41,481 bases of DNA from Treponema sp. (GTDB lineage: Bacteria; Spirochaetota; Spirochaetia; Treponematales; Breznakiellaceae), in contig JAITAN010000256.1 of NCBI GenBank assembly GCA_031284105.1, positions 1 through 41,481 on the forward strand. The letters run 5' to 3'. The number at the start of each line of letters is the position of its first letter. The first letter of the stretch is position 1. Shown here piece by piece: positions 33,174 through 41,184 of the stretch. The translations under genes were made by a program, and so were the position numbers. A model generated the notes under the pieces. The model saw only the letters and a list, made by a program, of their open reading frames with translations. It was not told the DNA's origin and ran no database searches.

Positions 33174-34478
33174 ATGTTATTTAGATCAACTCAATCGAAT
33201 ACAACGCGGGTCTCTTACAAAGAGGCAATTCTCAATGGGCTGCCGCCTGAAGGAGGGTTGTATGTTCTTGATTCGGTTATGGACATGCGGCAGTTTTTCC
33301 TTTACATGGATAGTGAAACAACATTTCAGGAATTGGTATCCGCCATATCGCCGGTGCTGCTTCAAGGCGAGTTAAACCCGTTAACCGCGGCCGTGGTTGC
33401 GGGAAACGCCTTTGATTTTGAGCCGGAATTGCAGCAATTAGACGAGCATTATTCTATACTAAACTTGTACAACGGTCCAACCGGGGTGTTTAAGGATTTT
33501 GGCATTGCGTACATCGCCGCGCTTGTGGAAGAATTCGCGCCGCATGATAAAAAGACCATGGTATTGTCCGCGGCCCGCGGCGATACAGGCGTCAGTATTG
33601 CCCGTGCCTTTGATAAAAAGAAAAATACCATATCGGTTATTCTGTATCCCTCCGGTACCATTCACGGGCTTGATGAAGCGGCTTTTGTGGAACATGGGGG
33701 CAACATAATCCCCATTCAGATAGACGGAACTTTTGACGATTGCCAGCGGCTCATTACGGAAATCATGAAGGACAGAGATTTTGTTGGACGTTACAACACG
33801 ACAACGGCCAATGCCATCAATGTGGGACGGCTTCTGCCCCAGACGTTCTATTATCTTTACGCCTTCATTAAGGTGAAGAAGCGGCTTTCCGGCGATCTGC
33901 GCTTCAGCGTACCCTGCGGGAATTTCGGCAGCCTTATTGCAGGGCTCTACGCGTGGAAATTCGGCGTGCCGGTGAGCGGTTTTGTTGCGGCGATGAACGC
34001 CAACAATGCGTTTGCCAATTTCTTTTCAGGAAAAACCTTTACCCCGAAACAGCGGATCGCGACCATTTCACCGGCGCTTGACGTGTGTTTTCCATCCAAC
34101 TACGAGCGCCTCGCCTCGTTTTATGATGAAGCCCCGCTCGTGATGCGGAACATGGTCTTTCCCCAATCAATAGATGATGAGGCCACCCGTAACGCCATGA
34201 AAGAGGTGTGGATGAAATACAACATCATGCTCGATCCCCATGCGGCGGTGGCGTTTGCGGCCGCAAAGAAGAGCGCCGAAATAAAAGGCGAGGAGTACCA
34301 TACGGTCGTCCTTGCCACCGCGCATCCGGCAAAATATGCGGCGTTGGTTTCTGAAACGCTTGGAGAAACGGTAGCGATACCCGAAAAACTCGCCTTGCTC
34401 AAAAAGGAATGTGAGCCGACTGCCTGTATTCCTCCGCACATTGATACTTTGGAAAGCGCTATTGCAAGCTGTTTTTAA
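33174..34478 (+). CDS. thrC: threonine synthase
   Basis: ThrC converts O-phospho-L-homoserine to threonine with pyridoxal phosphate. The 434-residue length fits the longer class of the family. The N-terminal signature SYKEAILNGLPPEGGLYV is typical; the PLP lysine is K107 in GPTGVFKDFG; SAARGDTGVSIA and VPCGNFGSLIAGLYA (phosphate-binding) follow, then the C-terminal LATAHPAKY. The ATG at 33174 is preferred over an in-frame extension to 33129 because AAAAAGGA lies 8 bases before it. It overlaps the proposed start of the M15 peptidase gene. Confidence 0.95.
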   Translation: MLFRSTQSNTTRVSYKEAILNGLPPEGGLYVLDSVMDMRQFFLYMDSETTFQELVSAISPVLLQGELNPLTAAVVAGNAFDFEPELQQLDEHYSILNLYNGPTGVFKDFGIAYIAALVEEFAPHDKKTMVLSAARGDTGVSIARAFDKKKNTISVILYPSGTIHGLDEAAFVEHGGNIIPIQIDGTFDDCQRLITEIMKDRDFVGRYNTTTANAINVGRLLPQTFYYLYAFIKVKKRLSGDLRFSVPCGNFGSLIAGLYAWKFGVPVSGFVAAMNANNAFANFFSGKTFTPKQRIATISPALDVCFPSNYERLASFYDEAPLVMRNMVFPQSIDDEATRNAMKEVWMKYNIMLDPHAAVAFAAAKKSAEIKGEEYHTVVLATAHPAKYAALVSETLGETVAIPEKLALLKKECEPTACIPPHIDTLESAIASCF

Positions 34479-35385
34479 TCGTTTTAAGCAACCAACAACC
34501 TATGCCCTACTACGGAAAACGCCGCTTTTTTTCGTATGCGCGCTTTTCATGCAGGCATACCTCCTATATGGGCAAACGCCTACGCGAGCGGAACAGACGA
34601 TGAAAGCCCTTGCCGCGGCGTATCCCGACCGTATCGGGAGCGCCGTTTTCAGAAACGGCGATTGGGCGGTTCAGGTGTACGGCAGGTGGTTTTACTATAC
34701 GGACGGGAGGCTACTTCCCGAAGAGCTGCGGCGGAATGCCTCGGAGTATGACCCTCAGACGTTTTACCAGTACCCAAAAGATTTGCCCGAATGGAAAGCG
34801 CCTGACGCCCAGGCGGCCGCGCAATACAGGAACATGCAGTTGCGGCGTTCCACTCGGCTTACCAAACGTTCCCAGCATTTTTTTGATGCGTTATGGCGGG
34901 CGGCCAGCAAGGACGAGGCGTATCTGCATGTAAAGACCATCCGCTTTCTGGGCAGGAATGTACTCGTTCATTATTCCATACTTGAGGAACTCGCGCTTAT
35001 CGAAGAACGCATCAATGCGGAAGCCGGAAGCAACCTACAGGTGAGGCAGTGGATAAACAATATAACAAGCGTTTCCGCGTGGAATTGGCGGGACATTGCC
35101 GATGTTCAGAGCAGGAGCTTTCATTCTTATGGTGCGGCAATCGACATTCAGACTAAAGCCCAGCGCGGCGAAGAAAGCTATTGGCTCTGGACAAGCCAGA
35201 AAGGCGTTGACTGGTGGGCTGTTCCCTATCAAAACCGGCTGCACCCGCCGGATGCGGTGGTCAAGATCTTCGAGTCGTACGGCTTTGTGTGGGGCGGCAA
35301 ATGGCTTTTTTACGATACCATGCACTTTGAATACAGACCGGAGGTATTTATTTTGAATAATATCCCGATGAATAAGGCGAGGTAA
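34462..35385 (+). CDS. M15-family peptidoglycan peptidase (VanY/D,D- or L,D-type)
   Basis: The start is uncertain; TTG 34462 behind GGAAAG, inside the end of thrC, gives 307 residues. A hydrophobic segment (TPLFFVCALFMQAYLLYG) looks like a signal peptide. The zinc site of the M15 family is clear: SFHSYGAAID (S219, H221, D228) and HFEYRPE (H288, E290). Such enzymes cut D-Ala-D-Ala or L-Ala-D-Glu bonds in peptidoglycan stem peptides in the periplasm. The long middle region (60-200) is helical and of unknown role. It converges on a leftward methyltransferase gene. Confidence 0.85.
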   Translation: MQAVFNRFKQPTTYALLRKTPLFFVCALFMQAYLLYGQTPTRAEQTMKALAAAYPDRIGSAVFRNGDWAVQVYGRWFYYTDGRLLPEELRRNASEYDPQTFYQYPKDLPEWKAPDAQAAAQYRNMQLRRSTRLTKRSQHFFDALWRAASKDEAYLHVKTIRFLGRNVLVHYSILEELALIEERINAEAGSNLQVRQWINNITSVSAWNWRDIADVQSRSFHSYGAAIDIQTKAQRGEESYWLWTSQKGVDWWAVPYQNRLHPPDAVVKIFESYGFVWGGKWLFYDTMHFEYRPEVFILNNIPMNKAR

Positions 35386-35408
35386 CGGCTGCTCCGGTTG
35401 GGGCGTTC

Positions 35409-36254
35409 TTATGCACGGTCCTGCGTTCCAAATTTAAGATAATAAAAATTAACCATTTTTAATAAATCAGAGAACAGCATGTTCATTGCGGTTGATATTT
35501 TCCAGCGGGCGTCCCGTTTAATATTTTTAAAATAAGGCTCGGCGGATTTTAGATGTAATAAAGGCGACCATGAGGTAAATACGTTTGGGTTATTTATATA
35601 GAAGCGCATAACCGCCCCTTTATGTCCGGATTTTTTTACCATTCCGTTGGATACCCGTAACGCGGCTTTTATTTGCCCGTCAAAATAAAGCTCTCCGGCC
35701 GGAAAATTGTCCGCCAGCGTGATAAATAAGTTCCGGACATCATCTTCCATAAAATAGACAAAAACTCCGCCGCTTACAAATAAAATGCCGTCTTCTGCAT
35801 TGAAATGAACGTCTTTAATCCACGAATAATCAAATATTGATTTGGCTATACACGTATTCCGGGGGCCTTCGGGAATTATTTTCTTTCTTAGCGTAATAAC
35901 ATCGATCAGATCGATATCGTACCACCGGATGGTGCCGTTATCTACACGGGAGAAAGCGGTATCAAAGCCCGCGCCGATATTAACCACGGTTGCATTGGGG
36001 TGTTCCTGCACAAACCGTTTAATAACCGCGTCGATTTTCCGGCATCGAATGATATAACATAAGCCGCCGTATTCGCCGAACGCTTTTTCAATTTCGCTAA
36101 AGTTATAATCCAAGTCATTGATGATGCGGATAGACTCCTTATCGTCAAGGATTTCAGGGTAAAGCCTGCTGAAAACAGCCCTGCCCCACAGGGGAAGCAG
36201 CGCGGTTTTTTGTACGCCTTGGAGATCCGGTATTTTTAATTTTTTTGAATTCAT
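35409..36254 (-). CDS. class I methyltransferase of the LCM/TcmP-like family
   Basis: The 281-residue protein has the SAM-binding signature VVNIGAGFDTAF (about 84-95) with the acidic residue YDIDLIDV in motif II and the SGGVFVYF segment of motif IV. The order fits the leucine carboxyl-methyltransferase superfamily (PF04072), which includes TcmP-type O-methyltransferases of polyketide clusters. The acceptor is unknown and no biosynthetic cluster surrounds it. AAGG lies before the ATG. It stands alone, read leftward, behind a long hairpin. Confidence 0.82.
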   Translation of the reverse strand: MNSKKLKIPDLQGVQKTALLPLWGRAVFSRLYPEILDDKESIRIINDLDYNFSEIEKAFGEYGGLCYIIRCRKIDAVIKRFVQEHPNATVVNIGAGFDTAFSRVDNGTIRWYDIDLIDVITLRKKIIPEGPRNTCIAKSIFDYSWIKDVHFNAEDGILFVSGGVFVYFMEDDVRNLFITLADNFPAGELYFDGQIKAALRVSNGMVKKSGHKGAVMRFYINNPNVFTSWSPLLHLKSAEPYFKNIKRDARWKISTAMNMLFSDLLKMVNFYYLKFGTQDRA

Positions 36255-36337
36255 AGTATGCCTTCTTTATTGTTTCAATCCGCACGCCCGCCTGAAGCGC
36301 TGCGGCGCTCTGCGGCGGGGATTTTTTATTAAATTTT

Positions 36338-36384
36338 TTGAAATAGGCGTTCTTAAAACGGCTGTTTTGAAACGCCTATTTCAA
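36338..36384. other. long near-perfect hairpin between two leftward genes
   Basis: TTGAAATAGGCGTT pairs with AACGCCTATTTCAA, and an inner AAAAC/GTTTT pair extends the stem to about 20 bp around GGCT. The T-run lies before the stem on the plus strand and As follow on the minus strand, so it is not a standard terminator. It may be an mRNA-end stabiliser or a regulatory dyad upstream of the methyltransferase gene. Confidence 0.6.
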
Positions 36385-36429
36385 TCCGCTATCGCAAAGA
36401 TATGGAGGGCGCAGCCCATTATGGCGTAA

Positions 36430-37107
36430 TTACGCAATCACAACGTGCTGAATTTCTCCCCACGGACCGAGCTTTCCCCGCTCGTTTTGCCAGCGGGTAA
36501 CGCAGGACAGGAATTTTCCTTCCGCTTCCGGCGGCAACTCCAGCGTCCACGGCGAGCGGGTCATCAGGCAGGTATCTTTCAATGCGGCGTAGTCCATTAC
36601 CTTTTCAGGACCCCACGTATAATTCAGCAGGCAGCCGTTATCGCCGTAGGGTATGGCTCGGCTTTTCGGCGTACTCTCGTCCTGAAAGTAGATTTCCACT
36701 TCAAAGCCGCCCAAAGGCTTGAGTTTCGTGATCAACGCTCTGGTTTTGGGTTTTCCGATGGGCGAGTAGGTCTTGTCCCCGTTGGGCAGGTTCATGGCCG
36801 TGCGGTCTTCGTTGGTTACCGGGTCAAACATGAGGTATTGGGCGATAAATTGACTGACAAATCCCTCTGCCGCTTTGCGCGCATCGTTTTTAACCTCGGT
36901 ATCCACGGGGGTATGCGGCCCCTGGGTCTTGACGTACGCTGCGTGCCAGGCCGCGGTATGCGCTTTCAGCGCGGTTACTTTCTCCGCGGGTATGTGGGTC
37001 CATACGCCGCTCGTAACCTTATCGTCTACATAACCGGTCAGATTGACCAGCCAGCCGTCAAAATCGGCGTCCCGCCTAGGGATAACGCCTTTACTTCTAC
37101 GTACCAT
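36430..37107 (-). CDS. conserved protein of unknown function (PRRDADFDGW type)
   Basis: The start is ATG 37107, preceded by AGGAGA at a good distance; the longer frame to 37278 is the 21-bp repeat read as protein. The 225 residues have no signal or membrane segment. The N-terminus VIPRRDADFDGWLVNLTGYV is a recognisable mark of a small family found in Bacteroidetes and treponemes. The C-terminal half, with FEVEIYFQDESTPKSRA and PWTLELPPEAEGKFLSC, looks like a beta-sandwich (Fn3-like). The role is unknown. A 21-bp repeat array begins about 80 bases upstream. Confidence 0.75.
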   Translation of the reverse strand: MVRRSKGVIPRRDADFDGWLVNLTGYVDDKVTSGVWTHIPAEKVTALKAHTAAWHAAYVKTQGPHTPVDTEVKNDARKAAEGFVSQFIAQYLMFDPVTNEDRTAMNLPNGDKTYSPIGKPKTRALITKLKPLGGFEVEIYFQDESTPKSRAIPYGDNGCLLNYTWGPEKVMDYAALKDTCLMTRSPWTLELPPEAEGKFLSCVTRWQNERGKLGPWGEIQHVVIA

Positions 37108-37185
37108 AGTTTTCTCCTTCTCACATACATAGTGAGTGTAGAGATATTGTAAATCTTTTGAAGGTTTTCGTCTATGGCTCGTAAC

Positions 37186-37276
37186 CAATTCCGCGCGACT
37201 GGGAACTAATTCCGCGGAGCGCGTAAGTAATTCCGCGCGGCCCGGAACTACTTCCGCATGGCCCGGAAGTAATTCC
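37186..37276. repeat. 21-bp tandem array, second locus (about 4.5 units)
   Basis: Four full units and a partial one with the same TAATTCCGCGCGGCCCGGAA core as 6801-7136. The last unit runs directly into the IS fossil at 37277. In both loci the array lies between a gene start and mobile or dispersed repeat DNA. Confidence 0.92.
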
Positions 37277-37560
37277 ATCTTCCCGTACCAATGCGGCAGC
37301 CTCCGCTCTGCCGCTTACATTCGCCGCCGTCGTACTTACGCCGTGCGCCATTCCGCCGTATGCGTCTACCCCGATATGCGCCTTCATCCCGAAATGTCGT
37401 TCCTTCCCTCCAGCGCTCCTTTTTCCGCGGGCTGTTTCACGCTAGGGTACACGCCGGTTTCCACACCTTTGAGGCATAGTCCGTCGCTTGCACCCATGCT
37501 CACGCCGGCGGATGAGCGCATTAAGCAGGTCCGATTATCTTCGGCGGCAGTTCCTCTTTT
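37277..37560 (-). pseudogene. hybrid transposase fossil (IS427-type N-terminus joined to an IS5-type middle)
   Basis: Read leftward: LLNALIRRREHGCKRRTMPQ and VYPSVKQPAEKGALE match the N-terminus of IS427-type transposases. After a junction near 37400 comes FGMKAHIGVDAYGGMAHGVS and TTAANVSGRAEAAALVRED, an IS5-type catalytic-core segment. The frame is broken and the end is cut exactly where the 21-bp repeats begin. Two fossils appear fused by deletion. Confidence 0.75.
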
Positions 37561-37907
37561 ATGTGTCTTTACCTTTCTCTCCTTTAGCGGAAACGCGCCC
37601 TAGTCAGCCTCTTGAAATTGATCTGTTCCAATACCCGACCTATTCATCCTTTTCTTTTTCCTCTGAATCGCAGCGGCGAGAGGCAGATGCCAAGCGTTTG
37701 TAAAAAAGATACGCAAGTATCCCCCGTATACCCCTTTACAGGGTTCGACGGTTCGGGTTTCCGACATAGGCGGCGCCCGGCCCTGGACCTATATCCGGCT
37801 GAATACGGTGCAGCCGCCGGTACGCACGTATACCGAGTGAAGGAGGGATGACGCCGCCTAGACCGCTTCCAGCCTAGAACCGGCGGCGGCTCCTACTCGG
37901 GGGCAAC

Positions 37908-37939
37908 GCGGCGTACATGCCGGCCGGCATGTACGCCGC
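37908..37939. repeat. perfect 32-bp palindrome
   Basis: GCGGCGTACATGCCGG is followed directly by its exact reverse complement, with no spacer. It lies inside the MITE-like element, just before the dispersed repeat. It could be extruded as a cruciform or be a protein-binding site. Confidence 0.95.
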
Positions 37940-37940
37940 A

Positions 37941-38059
37941 GATTGGGGGGCGGCGGAAGCCCCGCATAAGCCCGTGAAACGGGCGACGGGGCTGGAGACA
38001 GGGGGGGCGCGCCGGACAGGCCCCTATATGCGGACCGAGGCATGGAAACAGCGCCCCCC
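37941..38059. repeat. GC-rich dispersed repeat, copy 2
   Basis: Same order of blocks as 6698-6800: GATTGGGGGG, CGGAAGCCCCGC, GGGGCTGGAGACAGGGG, then GCATGGAAACAGCGCCCCCC. It is inside the MITE-like element here, while copy 1 is beside the 21-bp array. Confidence 0.75.
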
Positions 38060-38225
38060 TTATAAATAAACCCGCGCTTCCCTCCGATTATGAGTAGAGT
38101 TATACGTCAGGGGATACTTGCGAAAAGGTATAACGAATTTATAATTGGTATTTTTTCGTTTCTTATGTTATTTATTTTATAATGCTATATTTTATAATAA
38201 GAGATACAGAGTACGAAAACCCAAT

Positions 38226-39122
38226 ATGAGAATAGCGGATCTGTTTATCATTACCGGTCTCCTCCTTTTCTGGTACGGCATAGTACCGTCGGTTGGTACG
38301 TTTATACAGCGCTACCACAGAAAAGTCTTCCGGCGGCAGTTCATGGCGGTACTGCACAAACCCCTTCTGGACTATGAAACATGGCGTTCGCTTGAGCGGG
38401 GAAGCGCCAACCGCGCGGTGTTCCGTTTTTTGGGGAAAATTGAATCCGTGTCCGAAACAATGCTTTGGATCAAGAACGATTCCTTACTGATCCCTCTTGC
38501 GCTACGGGATACACAGGTTTTCTTTGTCAATAACGCCAATTTGCAGCGTATCGTAAGCCGCAGGTATCCCGAGCTTTTTGAAGAGACAAAAATCTTTGTG
38601 GCAGGAGAAATTATTCGACAGGATGGGCGGCGAATTTTCGCCTCAACCAAGAAAAATCCGCTTATTACCCTTCTGTACGATAGGGAAAAGGAAGACCTTG
38701 TTACGCGGATCATAGGCGCAAGCAGAAACAAGAATGATTACTGGAACCCCGTTACGCCGTATTCCATCATCATGGGGGTATTCTCCCTCATACTCGTGGC
38801 GGTTTTCTTTCTCCAGCGTCCCGCGTTCCGGTTCACGGCCATAACCGCGTTTGCGGCGGTATTCATACCGATTTTCCCCTTTCTTCCGCCCGGCGTTCTG
38901 CTTACCTCCATAAGCCGCTTCCTACGGAAACAATCCGAAACCGCGAGTATACGATCAGATATACTCATGATACGGGAGCCGCAAGAACGAAAACAGGCGC
39001 GCCGCTACTCCGTGAAAGCCGTCATCTATGAAGTATGCGCGCTGATCGTCCTCATCATCGGCATCGGGGCAAACGTTTTTTTTGCCGGCGCAATAGCGCT
39101 GCTTTTTATCAGACAATTCTGA
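38226..39122 (+). CDS. uncharacterised membrane protein
   Basis: The product is 298 residues from ATG 38226; upstream frame codons overlap AT-rich promoter-like DNA (TATAAT at 38178-38183 and 38193-38198). One membrane segment at the N-terminus (about 5-24), a soluble part of about 150 residues with strand-rich text (VFRFLGKIESVSETMLWIKN), then two or three segments near 185-230 and a last one near 270-295. This layout resembles E3-ligase-like (GIDE/MULAN-type) bacterial membrane proteins, but no RING or catalytic residues are seen; I do not assign a function. It converges on the GNAT gene. Confidence 0.7.
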   Translation: MRIADLFIITGLLLFWYGIVPSVGTFIQRYHRKVFRRQFMAVLHKPLLDYETWRSLERGSANRAVFRFLGKIESVSETMLWIKNDSLLIPLALRDTQVFFVNNANLQRIVSRRYPELFEETKIFVAGEIIRQDGRRIFASTKKNPLITLLYDREKEDLVTRIIGASRNKNDYWNPVTPYSIIMGVFSLILVAVFFLQRPAFRFTAITAFAAVFIPIFPFLPPGVLLTSISRFLRKQSETASIRSDILMIREPQERKQARRYSVKAVIYEVCALIVLIIGIGANVFFAGAIALLFIRQF

Positions 39123-39163
39123 TCGGCGCACGGCTGCCGCCAAACCGCGTCCGCTAACCGCGC

Positions 39164-40012
39164 TTATTGCAGATCGAGGCGGTACCTCGTTACGGCCGGC
39201 TTAAACGACGAACGGTAAAGAAAGCGGGAAAAACCTTCAAACTCAACGGGCAGGTCTATGTACACCTTTGATACATGCTCCTGTCCATGATTTTTCAGGA
39301 GTCGGGAACACAGTTCCGAACCAATACCCAGCCCCCTGTATTCGGGGCGGACTTCAAGATTGCATATATAGAGCAGGGTTTCCTTCCGCTTAACGCCGAT
39401 AAAGCCCGCGAATTCGTGATTTGCGGTCTCGGCCACAAATACGGGGTCCCCCAAATCGTGCGGCTTTTCTGTGCAGCATGCCGCGTGTAGGGTTTTTACC
39501 GCCTCGCTATCATTTGCCGCGTACGCGCGGAAGATGAAATCTTCTAGAAACAGGTCTTCGATTTCATCTGGTTCTTCGCCGATTTTTTCCATATTCCAGC
39601 TTTCCCGAAGCGCGTTGTACCATAGCAGAACCGTACGCCGCATTCTTCTTTGTTTGAAGGCAAACCAGTGTTTTTCCGCATCGGGAAACTCGCTCAACAC
39701 CCGTTTGAACGCACGAAACACGCCCCTTCCCTGCTCAAGGCTCGAGTGCAAGGCGTCTCGTACCGGTGGGTTACGGAAACCGGCGGCAAAACATTCCATT
39801 AAGCGGAAGCCGTCGGCCGGCTTCCATTCGGGAATGGCGATGTACCGACTGCCGCCTGCCTCGTACGGCGCGGCGCCGTTCGACGGCTGCCGCGCACTGT
39901 CGTTTTTGTTCAGAAGCAACGAATTTTCAGTATCCAACAGGAACTCCGCGTTTTGATTTTCCATACAAAAGAGTATATCTGCGGTCAATGCCGGGGTTAA
40001 TTCAAAATACAA
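39164..40012 (-). CDS. GNAT-family N-acetyltransferase
   Basis: The C-terminal third of the 282-residue protein is a GNAT domain: GFIGVKRKETLLYICNLEV, then VRPEYRGLGIGSEL with the acetyl-CoA-binding R/Q-x-x-G-x-G/A motif (PEYRGLGIG), and VYIDLPVEFEGFSRFLYRSS. The first about 180 residues are of unknown function. It uses a TTG start with a strong AGGAGG that overlaps the stop of the preceding EpmA-like gene, so the two are translationally linked. The substrate is unknown. Confidence 0.85.
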   Translation of the reverse strand: MYFELTPALTADILFCMENQNAEFLLDTENSLLLNKNDSARQPSNGAAPYEAGGSRYIAIPEWKPADGFRLMECFAAGFRNPPVRDALHSSLEQGRGVFRAFKRVLSEFPDAEKHWFAFKQRRMRRTVLLWYNALRESWNMEKIGEEPDEIEDLFLEDFIFRAYAANDSEAVKTLHAACCTEKPHDLGDPVFVAETANHEFAGFIGVKRKETLLYICNLEVRPEYRGLGIGSELCSRLLKNHGQEHVSKVYIDLPVEFEGFSRFLYRSSFKPAVTRYRLDLQ

Positions 40013-40023
40013 CGGTATACCTC

Positions 40024-41007
40024 CTAAAAACGCCGCATGGGAAACGGCAGTACGCTGTCTATGCTGGAGCGGCCGGCAAGGCTCATGATAAGCCTATCTA
40101 CGCCTATTGCAACGCCCGAACAACGGGGGTACTTTCCCTTACGCGGGGAGAACACTTTCCAATAATGCGGATCAACGGCATGGGGCACGAGCGCATATTC
40201 CGATTTGAGCGCGGCTTCCTCTTCAAAAAAAGCGCGTACCTTTTCCGGATTGGTTTCCTCGGAATAACAATTCGCAAGCTCCATGCCGCGTATGTATAGT
40301 TCCCAGCGTTCTACGGTTAGTCCGTCCGCGTTTTTCTTTGCCAAACACGGCACAAACGCCGGATAATCCATCAGTACGACCGGTTTGTCGCGGGGAAGAT
40401 TCGGTTCAATCGTATGCACGAAGATCAGATCGTACAGGGCGGCTATTCTTGTGTTTGGGGGCGGGTTCAAACCGAGCGTGCGCGCTTCAATTTCCAGCCT
40501 GCCTTTTTCGGCCGCGGAGAAAAGGCTAAAACCCGCGAACGTTCTGAACGCGTCTTCGATGGTAAGGCGCAAAAAAGGCGGCCTAATACTTTTCCGTGCG
40601 GTCGAAGGCAAGAGCGTTGCGAGAAGCGCTTCGGTTATGTCAAGGGAATCTTCATAGCCCGCGTCCATCGTATAGTATTCCAGCATGGTAAATTCAGGAC
40701 TATGCAGCCGCCCCGTCGATTCGCCGTTACGGAAGCATTTCCCAATCTGGTACATATCCACGCGGTGATCGGCAATGAGGCGTTTCATCCAGATTTCAGG
40801 CGAAGGCGTCAGAAAATACGGCTGCTTTTTCGGCGGTTCAGTTAGTTCGGGGCGTATGTATGCGGTTTCAAACACTTCAAGACACGATTCGGGTATGAGG
40901 TTACGCGCGAGAACCGGCGTGTCCGTCTCCAGATAGTTCCGTTCATCAAAAAATCGGCGTATTTTTCTAATAATATGCGCGCGTTCCCGCAGTAATTCTA
41001 AATCCAC
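40024..41007 (-). CDS. epmA: EpmA-like lysyl-tRNA synthetase paralogue (EF-P lysylation)
   Basis: The 327 residues are a class II synthetase core without the anticodon-binding domain, the size of EpmA (PoxA/GenX). Motif 1 (FFDERNYLETDTPVL), motif 2 (MYQIGKCFRNGES with HSPEFTMLEYY) and motif 3 (SGVAIGVDRLIM) are present. EpmA attaches beta-lysine to a lysine of elongation factor P, which helps ribosomes through proline stretches. The start is GTG behind TAGGA. The partner EpmB (lysine 2,3-aminomutase) is not in this window. It is followed by the GNAT gene. Confidence 0.9.
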   Translation of the reverse strand: MDLELLRERAHIIRKIRRFFDERNYLETDTPVLARNLIPESCLEVFETAYIRPELTEPPKKQPYFLTPSPEIWMKRLIADHRVDMYQIGKCFRNGESTGRLHSPEFTMLEYYTMDAGYEDSLDITEALLATLLPSTARKSIRPPFLRLTIEDAFRTFAGFSLFSAAEKGRLEIEARTLGLNPPPNTRIAALYDLIFVHTIEPNLPRDKPVVLMDYPAFVPCLAKKNADGLTVERWELYIRGMELANCYSEETNPEKVRAFFEEEAALKSEYALVPHAVDPHYWKVFSPRKGKYPRCSGVAIGVDRLIMSLAGRSSIDSVLPFPMRRF

Positions 41008-41184
41008 CTGTGGTTCCTACCGGTATGCCGGATGTGCGCCGCTTGTATAGGGTATATTCGGCATAGTGAACGAATTGCAGAAATTATCGCCCTATATACC
41101 GTATTCAGCGCAGTATTGTACGTTTTTTTCGGGTTCGGTGTTTTCATGGGTTCCATCTTTACCGAATAACGGGAATGAAAGACG

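Larger units (their letters stand above)
37712..38122. mobile_element. MITE-like element with inverted ends, no gene
   Basis: The ends are perfect 13-bp inverted copies, CGCAAGTATCCCC at 37712-37724 and GGGGATACTTGCG at 38110-38122, and CGTATA continues inward on both sides. AAAAGATA before and AAAAGGTATA after might be target duplications. The interior of about 385 bp carries a 32-bp palindrome and copy 2 of the dispersed GC-rich repeat. Its frames are artefacts, so it could be non-autonomous. The segment 37561-37711 shows nothing recognisable. Confidence 0.6.

Noticed and set aside
36445..37152. 235-codon plus-strand frame
   Set aside because: It is antisense to the 225-residue PRRDADF protein, which has a good ribosome site and protein-like composition.
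37108..37278. N-terminal extension of the 225-residue protein
   Set aside because: The extension is the 21-bp repeat read as protein (EL-x-x-x-x-AEL pattern), and the ATG at 37107 has AGGAGA before it.
37561..37711. Search for a tRNA or other RNA gene near GGTTCGA-like text
   Set aside because: GGGTTCGACGG appears at about 37740, but no acceptor stem, anticodon arm or CCA-end pairing fits around it.
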